The position numbers and the translations under genes were made by a program. 40,078 nucleotides of DNA from Bacteroidales bacterium (GTDB lineage Bacteria; Bacteroidota; Bacteroidia; Bacteroidales; UBA932), in assembly GCA_017550025.1 (NCBI GenBank), contig JAFYLU010000036.1:1-40078 (forward strand), in the 5' to 3' direction. The stretch's first letter is position 1; every line of letters begins with the position of its first letter. Of this stretch, positions 32,034-40,078 are shown piece by piece. The notes below the pieces were generated by a model. That model made no database searches, was not told the origin of the DNA, and saw nothing but the letters and a program-made list of their open reading frames with translations.

Positions 32034-33311
32034 ATGAAACATAGCACTCCTTTGAAAATTGACATACAGTCGGAAATCGGAAGACTTGACGCTGTAGTTC
32101 TGCATCGTCCAGGAGCGGAAGTCGAGAACATGACTCCACGAAATGTCCAGAGGGCACTTTACAGTGATATCCTTAATCTTTCCATAGCACAGCAGGAATA
32201 TGAGCAGCTCACGGGAGTACTTTCTCGTGTGGCGGAAGTATATGAGGTGAGATCATTGCTTGAAAAGGTGCTCGACCAGTGGAAGCCGCGTGCCGATCTT
32301 ATCACCAGGATATGTCAGACAGAGGATGTGATGTCTTATCTTGATACTCTGATGGCCATGTCGTCGGCCGAACTTGCACGCGTTCTGATAGAGGGACTTC
32401 CTGCGCGGATAGATACTCTGACATCATATCTGAATAACGAATATTACGCACTGTATCCTCTTTATAATTTCTATTTTACAAGAGATGCTGCTGTGACTGT
32501 GGGTAACAATGCTCTCGTCTGCAGGATGGCCAACAAGGTCCGCATGCGTGAGTCTCTCATAATGGATGCCATCTACCGTTACAGCGGTGCCTTCGAGTGT
32601 GGCGTCATAGATGCCAATGCCGGACAGCCGGAAACATCCCAGGTGATCATGGAAGGCGGCGACATAATCATAGCCCGTGAGGATATTCTGATCATAGGTA
32701 ACGGAGTGAGGACTACGCCGCAGGGAATTGATTTCATGGTGGATAATTTCCGCCGCAGCTGTCCTGAAGGTAATGGACATGTGCTTGTACAGCAGCTTCC
32801 TTCAAAGCCGGAATCATTCATTCATCTTGATATGGTCTTCACCCTTCTTGATAGGGATAAATGCATGGTATTCAAGCCTTTGATAATGCAGGCAAACCAG
32901 TATCAGACCGTATATATAAGGATTGAAAACGGAAATGTGGCCGAGATAAGGCCGGTTGAAGGTCTGCTTCCTGCATTGAAGAAGCTTGGAATGGACCTTA
33001 AGCCTGTCATCTGCGGAGGAGATGACGATTGGGATCAGGAGAGGGAACAGTGGCATAGCGGAGCCAATTTCTTTGCATTTGCTCCGGGAAAGGTCCTTAC
33101 ATATGCGAGAAACATCCATACCCTTGATGCTCTTGACAAGGAGGGATTCGAGATCGTCAAGGCTTCGGATTTCATATCCGGATCATGCGGGGATGTGGTT
33201 TCCGGCAGCAGACCTTGTGCTGTTGCAATAGACGGCTCCGAACTTCCTCGCGGTGGAGGCGGTGCACGATGCATGACAATGCCGCTTTCACGACAAAAGG
33301 TAAATTGGTAA
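32034..33311 (+). CDS. arcA: Arginine deiminase
   Basis: This 425-residue protein of the guanidino-group-modifying superfamily converts arginine to citrulline and ammonia. Signature parts are IGRLDAVVLHRPGAEVENMTP at the start, FYFTRDAAVTVGNNAL, IMEGGDIIIAREDILIIGNGVRT, FIHLDMVFTLLDRD with the catalytic His and Asp, and the C-terminal RGGGGARCMTMPLSR with the nucleophile Cys413. I used the ATG at 32034. An upstream in-frame start at 31959 adds 25 residues that lie before and across the promoter. No ornithine carbamoyltransferase, carbamate kinase or arginine/ornithine antiporter gene is adjacent, unlike the classic arc operon. ndk follows after 15 bases. Confidence 0.9.
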   Translation: MKHSTPLKIDIQSEIGRLDAVVLHRPGAEVENMTPRNVQRALYSDILNLSIAQQEYEQLTGVLSRVAEVYEVRSLLEKVLDQWKPRADLITRICQTEDVMSYLDTLMAMSSAELARVLIEGLPARIDTLTSYLNNEYYALYPLYNFYFTRDAAVTVGNNALVCRMANKVRMRESLIMDAIYRYSGAFECGVIDANAGQPETSQVIMEGGDIIIAREDILIIGNGVRTTPQGIDFMVDNFRRSCPEGNGHVLVQQLPSKPESFIHLDMVFTLLDRDKCMVFKPLIMQANQYQTVYIRIENGNVAEIRPVEGLLPALKKLGMDLKPVICGGDDDWDQEREQWHSGANFFAFAPGKVLTYARNIHTLDALDKEGFEIVKASDFISGSCGDVVSGSRPCAVAIDGSELPRGGGGARCMTMPLSRQKVNW

Positions 33312-33326
33312 TAACATTTATATATT

Positions 33327-33788
33327 ATGGAAAGAACATTGGTAATTCTTAAGCCGGGATGTCTTCAGAGAGGACTTATCGGTGAGGTGATCTCGAGATT
33401 CGAGAAAAGAGGACTCAAGCTTGTGGCAATGAAGATGGTTCAGCTTGATGAGGAAATCCTGAAGGTTCATTATGCGCATCTTCTCGAGAAGCCTTTCTTC
33501 CCTTGGCTTCGTGACGGAATGATGGCGGCTCCCGTAGTGCTCTGCTGCTGGGAGGGCTACAGTGCAGTTCAGGTGGTAAGGGACATGGCAGGTGCTACAC
33601 GCGCAAGCAAGGCAGTTCCCGGAACAATCAGAGGTGACTACAGCCTCAGCGCACAGGAGAATGTCGTACATACATCTGACTCTCTTGAGAACGCGGAAAT
33701 CGAGCTCAAGCGCTTCTTCAAGGATGAGGATTATTGCGACTATCAATCACCGCTTGATCCTTTCAAGTACGCTCCAGACGAAGTATAA
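33327..33788 (+). CDS. ndk: Nucleoside diphosphate kinase
   Basis: Ndk moves the terminal phosphate between nucleoside tri- and diphosphates through a phosphohistidine. The 153-residue protein starts with ERTLVILKPGCLQRGLIGEVISRFEKRGLKLVAMKM and has the active-site block NVVHTSDSLENAEIE with His115, followed by a C-terminal extension typical of this phylum (FKDEDYCDYQSPLDPFKYAPDEV). KPFFPWLRDGMMAAPVV corresponds to the RPFF...SGPVV region. It is cotranscribed with arcA. ATP made from downstream carbamoyl phosphate could be balanced by Ndk, but this link is speculative. Confidence 0.94.
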   Translation: MERTLVILKPGCLQRGLIGEVISRFEKRGLKLVAMKMVQLDEEILKVHYAHLLEKPFFPWLRDGMMAAPVVLCCWEGYSAVQVVRDMAGATRASKAVPGTIRGDYSLSAQENVVHTSDSLENAEIELKRFFKDEDYCDYQSPLDPFKYAPDEV

Positions 33789-33791
33789 TAC

Positions 33792-33824
33792 ATGACAAGC
33801 CGGGCAGTGAAACCCGGCTTGTAT
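33792..33824. terminator. Hairpin between the convergent ndk and gpsA genes
   Basis: A 10-base stem (ACAAGCCGGG / CCCGGCTTGT, loop CAGTGAAA) extends with CAT / ATG around an unpaired base. It lies between the stop codons of ndk and gpsA. T-runs on both sides are weak, so I read it as a shared terminator of moderate strength. Confidence 0.65.
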
Positions 33825-33826
33825 GT

Positions 33827-34825
33827 TTAAAGAAGATATGTCAGTTCCTTCATTCTCTTGCGGGGACTGGCTTTTCTGTAAAGGACATCATAGACCATGT
33901 CGGCGATAGGCATAGGGATCTGGTGTCTTTCGTTTATATGCCTTATGCAGTCTGCTGCATAGTAACCTTCCGCAACCATCGTCATTTCGTTCAGAGCACT
34001 CTTGACGGTACATCCGTGGCCTATGAGCTGTCCGAGACGACGGTTTCTGCTGAAGTTCGAATATGAGGTCACAAGGAGGTCTCCCATATATGCAGGATCC
34101 ATCGTATCTCTTTCGAACGGGTAGCTGTCGTTAATGAATCTGGTCATCTCTCTTGCACATGCAGCTGCAAGTACTGCAATGAAATTGTCGCCGTATCCAA
34201 GTCCGGCAGCGATTCCGGCAGCGAGAGCATATATGTTTTTCAGGATTGCTGAATATTCGATTCCGTAGATGTCTTCCGAATGTCTTATCCTTACGGCATT
34301 GCTGCCGAACATCTTTCCGATGATGTTTGCATTCTCAACATCCTTGCATGCGACTGTAAGGTAAGACAGCTTGTTTCTTGACACCTCTTCCGCATGTGAC
34401 GGACCGGAGATCAGACCGAGACGGTCATATGGAATGCCGTATGTGTGGTTGAAGAATTCTGTTATGGTCGTATAGTCATCCGGAATGATTCCTTTAGTCG
34501 CGGACAAAATGAATTTGCCGTCAAGGGATGAGGCTTCGCTTATGACATTCTTGAGGAATGCCGAAGGTGTAGCTATGAGTACGAGCTCGCAATGCTTCAG
34601 AACCTCGTTTATGTCATCAGTTGCGGTGACAAGATTGCAGTCGAATTCTATGTCGCTGAGGTATTTTGCATTTCGTCCTTCTGTCTGCATGCTTTCAAGG
34701 ATCTCTTCGTTCCTTACATGCCACCATACCTTTATCTTGTTCACCTGGAGAGTATGAACCAATGCGGTAGCCCAGCTTCCGTATCCGATGACTCCGCATC
34801 TTGTATTGTCTATTATCTTATACAT
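33827..34825 (-). CDS. gpsA: NAD(P)-dependent glycerol-3-phosphate dehydrogenase
   Basis: GpsA reduces dihydroxyacetone phosphate to sn-glycerol-3-phosphate for phospholipid synthesis. The 332-residue protein has the dinucleotide motif CGVIGYGSWATALVHTL, then WWHVRNEEI, LVLIATPSAFLKNVI, LSATKGIIPDD, ISGPSHAEEV and the catalytic-helix region IEYSAILKNIYALAAGIAAGLGYGDN. The final part, GDLLVTSYSNFSRNRRLGQLIGHG and MVAEGYYAADCIRHI, is the substrate-binding C-terminal domain. All expected features are in place. It is a single-gene unit with its own TATCTTTG promoter. In this window it opposes GlpABC in metabolism: GpsA makes glycerol-3-phosphate and GlpABC oxidises it. Confidence 0.94.
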   Translation of the reverse strand: MYKIIDNTRCGVIGYGSWATALVHTLQVNKIKVWWHVRNEEILESMQTEGRNAKYLSDIEFDCNLVTATDDINEVLKHCELVLIATPSAFLKNVISEASSLDGKFILSATKGIIPDDYTTITEFFNHTYGIPYDRLGLISGPSHAEEVSRNKLSYLTVACKDVENANIIGKMFGSNAVRIRHSEDIYGIEYSAILKNIYALAAGIAAGLGYGDNFIAVLAAACAREMTRFINDSYPFERDTMDPAYMGDLLVTSYSNFSRNRRLGQLIGHGCTVKSALNEMTMVAEGYYAADCIRHINERHQIPMPIADMVYDVLYRKASPRKRMKELTYLL

Positions 34826-34847
34826 AACGATATGCCCGGTTATTATG

Positions 34848-34855
34848 CAAAGATA
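34848..34855 (-). promoter_or_regulatory. -7 promoter box of gpsA
   Basis: Minus-strand TATCTTTG matches TAnnTTTG exactly, 22 bases before the ATG at 34825. It lies just after the terminator of the V-ATPase operon, so gpsA is transcribed independently. Confidence 0.65.
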
Positions 34856-34864
34856 GTCTTTTTA

Positions 34865-34910
34865 CTTATAAAATAAAAGCCCGGTCTTCTTTGTCGGAAG
34901 TCCGGGCCTT
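34865..34910 (-). terminator. Intrinsic terminator of the V-type ATPase operon
   Basis: On the minus strand, AAGGCCCGG-ACTTC and GAAGA-CCGGGCTTTT form a long stem with one mismatch and a short loop, followed by TTTTATTTTATAAG. It begins 21 bases after the atpK stop codon. Confidence 0.85.
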
Positions 34911-34931
34911 GTATGGTTGATCTTCAGATGA

Positions 34932-35372
<441 letters not shown>

Positions 35373-35397
35373 TTATTGTTAATTGTTTCTTTTGTTT

Positions 35398-35412
35398 CCC
35401 GTCTTTGACGGG
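35398..35412 (-). promoter_or_regulatory. Small hairpin in the atpI-atpK gap
   Basis: The minus strand has a 6-base stem CCCGTC / GACGGG with an AAA loop, just after the atpI stop. It is followed by an A-rich leader of about 45 bases without a T-run. It is not a terminator. It could slow decay or separate the atpK message, which is needed in several copies per complex. Confidence 0.4.
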
Positions 35413-35418
35413 GTTGAA

Positions 35419-37269
35419 TTATTCCTTGTTTGTTGAAAGCGGGTTGTATTTCGCTCCCTTGCCTTCATATCCTGCATTCTTGAAATACTCCACGAATGTA
35501 AGACGGAGAGGGTGTACGAATGCACCAAGTGATGACATGAGTATATTCAGGACATGACCGAACAGAAGTATGAGTGCGAACGGGATCCATGTGATCACAT
35601 TGTCTCCGCGTACCATTTCCGCAAGGTTATTGAATGCCTGTCCGAGCATACCTCCGGCAAGACCGAGTGCAAAGAGTCGGATATAGCTGAGCACGTCACC
35701 AAGGATACCTGTCGCCATGTTGTATGTGTCCCAGAGTCCTGCTCCGATGTTGATGAGCGGGTTCTGGCCTGGGGTATTGAATATATAGATACCCAGAGCC
35801 GAAAGGGTTCCGATAATGATCACAGCCCACTTGACAGCTTCCGGAGCGATGAATTTTCCTGCTCCGAGTATTGCGAGGATCAGACCTCCGACGATGAGAA
35901 GGAGCCAGCCCCATGTGCTCACATTTGCTCTGAATCCGAATCGCTTGGTATAGCCGATAGCCTTCACTGTCATTGCGAGACAGATATGGAATACTCCGAT
36001 GGCGAGTGCAAGAAGCATCTGCACATTGAACATTCCCATTCCAGGCACTTCGACTTCACCCACGATCATGCAGCTCTTCAGCCATTGAGGTACCCATGCC
36101 GCTTCCGCAAGGCTCATTCCGAAGAATGTGCCGAGTACGGTTCCGACAACCACTGTACCTGCACCGAGGATTGAGATTATAGTTCCGAGGCCGTCGAACA
36201 TCGCGAACTTCACCCAGCCTCTGTTGAGCATGAGTCCGAACAGAAGGAGTACGATACCGTATCCTGCATCTCCGAGACACATTGCAAAGAACAGAAGGTA
36301 GAACGGTGCAACGATCGATGTAGGGTCGAACTCGCTGTAAACCGGCATTCCGTACATTCCTGTAAATGACTCAAACTGACGGGAGAACCAGTTGTTCTTG
36401 AGCTTGATCGGCGGGTTGTCCTCCTCTACAGCTTCTTCCTTGATGTAGAGTACTCCCATTTTGTCAAATGCCTCCGAAAGCTCCGCTTCGTTTTCAACAG
36501 GTGCAAAGCCTGTGAATACTGTAAGCAGGTCCTCTGCTGCGTTCTGACCTGCTGAATCCGCCAGATATCTGTCGAGCTCGACAAGGTCGTTGTTGCATGC
36601 TTCCTTGATGGCAGGGATGTAATCCTTTGCGTTCAGTATTCCTGCCTTTGCAAGAATGATTTCCTCCCTGATCCTGGCTGCAGCTGCAGCAGCTTCCGCA
36701 TATGTTCCGTCCGGAGCTGCCATTTCCTGTACAGGGAATGAGTACTCCTCGTTCTTCGGAGCGACGGTCACGAACCATACCTTCTTCTCGTCTTCTTCGA
36801 CTACCTGAAGAGGGTAGAGCTCTGCCCACTGCTGGTCGAAGCGTTTCTTGTCCACGCAGTAGAACCTTACCTTGTAGCCAAGGTCTGAAAGCGAGTCAAG
36901 AGCCTTCTTGTCGTATGAGCCCCATGGAAGTCTTGCCTTCATCTGCTTTTCAGCTTCGTTAAGGCTTGAGTTGAGCTCCACGAGTCTGTTGCGGCACGCC
37001 TCTACATAGCTTACAGCATCGTCGTCAACAGTGACAGTAGCTTTAGATACCGCCTCAAAATCCGCGTCTTTCGAATAGTCGATTCCTTCAAGGTATTCAA
37101 GGACCTTCTTCGCCCTTGTAGCCTTGAACAGCATCTCCGAGGAATCCTGGTCAACAGGCTTTTCAGAACGGCTGATGTCCACGACTCCGAGCTCCTGAAG
37201 CTGCTCCAGGAAGCTCTCCTTCTCTCCTGTCATGAGGATGAAGGAATATTTCGTCATTTTAGTTATCAT
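35419..37269 (-). CDS. atpI: V-type ATP synthase subunit I (membrane stator)
   Basis: This 616-residue subunit I/a-type protein has a soluble N-terminal half (about 1-300) with coiled-coil segments, which links to the peripheral stalks, and a membrane half with about seven to eight helices. Visible membrane blocks include PFYLLFFAMCLGDAGYGIVLLLFGLML, LGDVLSYIRLFALGLAGGMLGQAFN (with the essential Arg of the ion channel) and IPFALILLFGHVLNILMSSLGAFVHPLRLTFVEYFKNAGYEG. I used the ATG at 37269 (MITKM...), which matches the family start and overlaps atpD by 11 bases. The ATG at 37257, one base after the atpD stop, is the alternative. Confidence 0.92.
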   Translation of the reverse strand: MITKMTKYSFILMTGEKESFLEQLQELGVVDISRSEKPVDQDSSEMLFKATRAKKVLEYLEGIDYSKDADFEAVSKATVTVDDDAVSYVEACRNRLVELNSSLNEAEKQMKARLPWGSYDKKALDSLSDLGYKVRFYCVDKKRFDQQWAELYPLQVVEEDEKKVWFVTVAPKNEEYSFPVQEMAAPDGTYAEAAAAAARIREEIILAKAGILNAKDYIPAIKEACNNDLVELDRYLADSAGQNAAEDLLTVFTGFAPVENEAELSEAFDKMGVLYIKEEAVEEDNPPIKLKNNWFSRQFESFTGMYGMPVYSEFDPTSIVAPFYLLFFAMCLGDAGYGIVLLLFGLMLNRGWVKFAMFDGLGTIISILGAGTVVVGTVLGTFFGMSLAEAAWVPQWLKSCMIVGEVEVPGMGMFNVQMLLALAIGVFHICLAMTVKAIGYTKRFGFRANVSTWGWLLLIVGGLILAILGAGKFIAPEAVKWAVIIIGTLSALGIYIFNTPGQNPLINIGAGLWDTYNMATGILGDVLSYIRLFALGLAGGMLGQAFNNLAEMVRGDNVITWIPFALILLFGHVLNILMSSLGAFVHPLRLTFVEYFKNAGYEGKGAKYNPLSTNKE

Positions 37270-37876
37270 TGTTCTGCTCCTCCTCTTCTTCAACAGCATG
37301 TCTGCTCTTTACGATCTTGGAAGCTGCCTTGGAGAGGTTCTCCTCGTCTTCCATATATCGCTTGATCTTTCTGATCGCCTCCTGATATCCAGGAATCTGG
37401 ACCTTCTCGTACAGATTTACCTTCTGTGTGGTCTTCTTTCTCTGGAAATCAAGTATACGTGCCTTCTCGAGATATACCTCCGATTCTATTCCAAGCCTTG
37501 AGAGCTCCTTGAGTATCGCAACTCCGTCTGCATACCATGCAGGACAGTTGAATGCGTTGAACTCGTGGATCTCGTATCTGATCTCTCCGAGTGCCGGAGT
37601 CTTCACGCCAGCAACCTTTACTGTATAAAGGTCTACATCGACGATTGAAATCAGATTTGGCTGGAACTCGTTCCAGAGTGCTGCGAGATAGTCGTATTTT
37701 TTAAGGGCGGCATCAAGATCTTCAATGAGCTTCTCTGAATAGTCCTTGGCCTTCTTTACCTCCATGCGAAGCGCCGATTCCTTGTTCTTCAAGGTCGGAA
37801 GGGCATTCTTTCGCATCTTGAGCTGTTTGTTCAAGTTGTTCAGAGATGTCTTGTTGTATTGAAATTTGATTGCCAT
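37259..37876 (-). CDS. atpD: V-type ATP synthase subunit D (central stalk)
   Basis: This 205-residue protein forms the rotating shaft inside the A3B3 head. The N-terminus AIKFQYNKTSLNNLNKQLKMRKNALPTLKNKESALRMEVKKAK is the long D-subunit helix with the conserved L-K-x-KRxxL-like pattern. The C-terminal helix is QKVNLYEKVQIPGYQEAIRKIKRYMEDEEN. The middle part is a small globular region. It follows atpB after 107 bases, the largest gap within this operon, where I see no terminator. Subunit E, which anchors the peripheral stalk, is not in the window and is expected beyond its right edge. Confidence 0.92.
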   Translation of the reverse strand: MAIKFQYNKTSLNNLNKQLKMRKNALPTLKNKESALRMEVKKAKDYSEKLIEDLDAALKKYDYLAALWNEFQPNLISIVDVDLYTVKVAGVKTPALGEIRYEIHEFNAFNCPAWYADGVAILKELSRLGIESEVYLEKARILDFQRKKTTQKVNLYEKVQIPGYQEAIRKIKRYMEDEENLSKAASKIVKSRHAVEEEEEQNNDN

Positions 37877-37983
37877 ATTTCTGCTTCTTTTTGTTCCTGA
37901 CTCTGTCGGACAATTTTCTGTCAGTCATTGACTTATGGCCTCTGTCTTAAGTGTCCGGAACAAAAATGATCTAAAAATTGTTT

Positions 37984-39303
37984 TTACTTCTTCCAGTAAG
38001 CATCGATAAGCTCCTGCTTGATACCTGTCTCAGCCTTTGTGAAATAAGTGCTGAAGAGCTCCCATGCAGTGTCGAGCATGTCGTCGATCTTCAGGTTGAC
38101 GTCGATCGCGAGAAGTCTTGTCGCATATGCCTTCGCATAGTCGAGACATCTGAGGTCGTAGTCGCTGAGGTCGAAACCGTTCTCGAGCTTGGTCTTTGCA
38201 TTCTGTGCATCGGCGTAGAGACGTACTGATGCATTCATCACCTGGCCGTGGTCCTTTCTTGTGACCTTACCCTGAACGAGCTGCTTGAGTCGTGAGAGTG
38301 AACGGAACGGGTCGATGATGACCTTACCTGAATCCGGATCGGTACGGAGGAAGAGCTGTCCCTCTGTGATGTAACCTGTGTTGTCCGGAATCGCGTGTGT
38401 GATGTCTCCATCGTTGAGTGTTGTCACAGCGATGATTGTGATCGAACCTCCGTCAGGAAGCTGTACGGCCTTCTCGTAGATCTTTGCAAGGTCTGAATAG
38501 AGTGAGCCTGGCATTGAGTCCTTTGAAGGGATCTGGTCCATACGGTTGGACACGATTGAAAGGGCATCGGCGTAAAGGGTCATGTCGGTAAGGAGCACGA
38601 GCACCTTCTCGTTCTTCTCTACTGCAAAGTATTCCGCAGCAGAAAGCGCCATGTCCGGAATGAGGAGTCGCTCTACCGGCGGCTGCTCTGTTGTGTTCAC
38701 GAATGAGATGATCTTGTCGAGTGCACCGGCAGCTTCGAACTCATGCTTGAAGTAGAGGTAGTCGTCGTTTGAAAGACCCATACCTCCGAGGATGATCTTG
38801 TCTACATCTGCACGGAGAGCCACCTGTGCCATCACGTTGTTGTATGGCTGGTCAGGGTCTGCGAAGAAAGGAATCTTCTGACCTGACACGAGGGTGTTGT
38901 TGAGGTCGATACCTGCGATACCTGTAGGGATGAGCTGTGAAGGCTGCTTTCTCTTGTAAGGGTTAACCGATGGACTACCGATCTCGATTGTCTTTCCTTC
39001 CACTTCCGGACCGCCGTCGATAGGCTCGCCGTATGCGTTGAAGAAACGTCCTGCAAGCTCGTCGCTGACCTTGAGAGTAGGCGCTCCGCCGAGGAATACT
39101 ACCTCTGCGTTGGTAGGGATACCCTCTGTTCCGGAGAAGATCTGGAGAGTGACGAGTTCGCCTTTTGTCTTAACCACCTGAGCAAGGCGGCCGTCTACGA
39201 GAGCAAGCTCATCATTTGATACACCTGTCGCCTTGAGCGATACAGTCGCCTTGGTGATCGCTTCCAGCTGTGTATATACTTTCTGAAATGCCTTATTTGC
39301 CAT
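37984..39303 (-). CDS. atpB: V-type ATP synthase subunit B (non-catalytic head)
   Basis: This 439-residue subunit alternates with subunit A in the head ring and has no Walker A loop of its own, as expected. Recognisable blocks are FFNAYGEPIDGGPEVEGKTIEIGSPSVNPYKRKQPSQLIPTGIAGIDLNNTLVSGQKIPFFADPDQPYNN, then LLTDMTLYADALSIVSNRMDQIPSKDSMPGSLYSDLAKIYEKA and SITIIAVTTLNDGDITHAIPDNTGYITEGQLFL. The lysine normally at the P-loop position is absent, in line with the regulatory nature of the subunit. It overlaps the end of atpA by 11 bases, indicating translational coupling. Confidence 0.94.
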   Translation of the reverse strand: MANKAFQKVYTQLEAITKATVSLKATGVSNDELALVDGRLAQVVKTKGELVTLQIFSGTEGIPTNAEVVFLGGAPTLKVSDELAGRFFNAYGEPIDGGPEVEGKTIEIGSPSVNPYKRKQPSQLIPTGIAGIDLNNTLVSGQKIPFFADPDQPYNNVMAQVALRADVDKIILGGMGLSNDDYLYFKHEFEAAGALDKIISFVNTTEQPPVERLLIPDMALSAAEYFAVEKNEKVLVLLTDMTLYADALSIVSNRMDQIPSKDSMPGSLYSDLAKIYEKAVQLPDGGSITIIAVTTLNDGDITHAIPDNTGYITEGQLFLRTDPDSGKVIIDPFRSLSRLKQLVQGKVTRKDHGQVMNASVRLYADAQNAKTKLENGFDLSDYDLRCLDYAKAYATRLLAIDVNLKIDDMLDTAWELFSTYFTKAETGIKQELIDAYWKK

Positions 39304-40078
39304 TGCTTAGAAGATTATTGAGTTTTTCCTGATATTCATTGAATCTTTCGCTTCTGAACTCTGAATAGTTCATCTGACGGAGACAGTTGATGAGCTCCTT
39401 GAAGTAGTTGCGGCACTGCTCGAAGTCCTCGAATGTGAAGTCGCGGTCGCAGATGCCCATTACAAGCTCAAGCATGTATTTCTGTCTTTCGAGTGGACAG
39501 AGTGCGTCGATGTCGTCGAATGCGTCCTGCTGGAGGATGACGAAGTCGAGAAGCTCTGACTTCCAGAACACCTCGTGGTAGCTCATAGGCACACCGTCGT
39601 CACCGAGGATGTTGATCTGGTCGTTGGCCTCTTTACCCTTGCGCACGATGTTCTTTGCGCGCTCTACCATCTCTACCCAACCCGGCATAATGGTTTCGTT
39701 GAGGTACTCGCGGATCTCAGGATACTCGAGATATTTTGAATATGAGTCGATAGGGTTGACAGCAGGGTAGCGCTTCTGGTCCGCACGGTTCTGCTCGAGA
39801 GCGTAGAAGCAGCGAGCTGCCTTCTTTGTAGACTCTGTCACAGGCTCCTTGAGGTTACCGCCGGCTGGAGATACAGTTCCGATGAATGTTACCGCTCCTG
39901 TCTGACCGTTGTTCAGAACGACCATTCCGGCACGTGCGTAGAAGTTCGAGATGATGGCAGAAAGGTCCACAGGGAACGCATCGGCTCCAGGAAGCTCCTC
40001 CATACGGTTCGACATCTCTCGGAGAGCCTGAGCCCAACGTGATGTAGAGTCGGCAAGGAGAAGGACCTTCATACCCAT
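39293..40078 (-). CDS. atpA: V-type ATP synthase subunit A, C-terminal part
   Basis: Only the last 261 residues are inside the window. The frame is open at the right edge, so the N-terminal part and the Walker A loop lie beyond it. The visible segment begins with KVLLLADSTSRWAQALREMSNRMEELPGADAFPVDLSAIISNFYARAG, the DSTSRW...E-(L/M)-PG block of the catalytic subunit, and continues with LNNGQTGAVTFIGTVSPAGGNLKEPVTESTKK (the P-S-P-A-G-G-like element). The C-terminal helical domain (about 120-261) ends in RFNEYQEKLNNLL. Gene order A-B-D-I-K matches Bacteroidetes V-ATPase operons. Confidence 0.94.
   Translation of the reverse strand: MGMKVLLLADSTSRWAQALREMSNRMEELPGADAFPVDLSAIISNFYARAGMVVLNNGQTGAVTFIGTVSPAGGNLKEPVTESTKKAARCFYALEQNRADQKRYPAVNPIDSYSKYLEYPEIREYLNETIMPGWVEMVERAKNIVRKGKEANDQINILGDDGVPMSYHEVFWKSELLDFVILQQDAFDDIDALCPLERQKYMLELVMGICDRDFTFEDFEQCRNYFKELINCLRQMNYSEFRSERFNEYQEKLNNLLSNGK

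Noticed and set aside
37877..37983. Possible small gene or terminator in the atpB-atpD gap
   Set aside because: The 107 bases contain only weak long-range complementarity (TTGTTCC / GGAACAA) and no T-run. The frames here are short and lack a pattern.

Overview
The window is a chromosomal segment from a member of the Bacteroidetes, most likely order Bacteroidales (host-associated type). The evidence is: promoters with the Bacteroidetes -7 box TAnnTTTG in front of many genes, weak or absent Shine-Dalgarno sequences, lineage-typical genes (long NusB, DUF3276, DUF5606, DUF6340, YbbR-like, glycine-lipid acyltransferases, fimbrillin-like lipoproteins, V-type ATPase), and the gene order nusB-yajC-ybbR-coaE. 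No rRNA, tRNA, CRISPR array, insertion sequence or phage gene is visible, so the genus cannot be fixed.

Layout. 1-2.1 kb (+): end of a DUF1232 gene, an unknown five-helix membrane protein and a WG-repeat protein. 2.1-5.6 kb (-): nadE plus an exported metallo-beta-lactamase-fold protein, then a DUF3276 nucleic-acid-binding protein with its own terminator. 5.7-11.3 kb (+): a seven-gene housekeeping run, nusB-yajC-ybbR-coaE-DUF5606-rimO-DUF6340 lipoprotein. 11.3-15.4 kb (-): glpABC, anaerobic glycerol-3-phosphate dehydrogenase. 15.5-18.9 kb (-): a GNAT/PlsC-type acyltransferase pair resembling glsB/glsA of glycine-lipid synthesis, behind a DUF1846 gene. 19.0-21.2 kb (+): M20 peptidase and pyrF. 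21.4-26.6 kb (+): an accessory surface locus with two mosaic lipoproteins and a 54-residue acidic peptide. 26.7-28.6 kb (-): sdaA and an unknown protein. 28.7-29.4 kb (+): unknown exported protein. 29.4-31.8 kb (-): small membrane protein and an S9 peptidase. 32.0-33.8 kb (+): arginine deiminase and ndk. 33.8-34.8 kb (-): gpsA. 34.9-40.1 kb (-): V-type ATPase genes atpA (partial)-atpB-atpD-atpI-atpK.

How the genes fit together. Most of the window is central metabolism of an anaerobe: amino-acid use (serine deaminase, arginine deiminase, M20 and S9 peptidases), glycerol-3-phosphate interconversion (GpsA makes it, GlpABC oxidises it into the quinone pool), NAD and pyrimidine synthesis, and an ion-translocating ATPase whose K subunit carries residues expected for Na+ binding. 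The most unusual part is 21.4-26.6 kb. One lipoprotein strings together a fimbrillin-like domain, BspA-type leucine-rich repeats, a BACON-like domain and an M64 zinc peptidase. The next lipoprotein is a fimbrillin-like domain interrupted by a FISUMP domain. A tiny acidic peptide closes the operon. A second anomaly is nadE, whose glutaminase domain has lost its catalytic cysteine.
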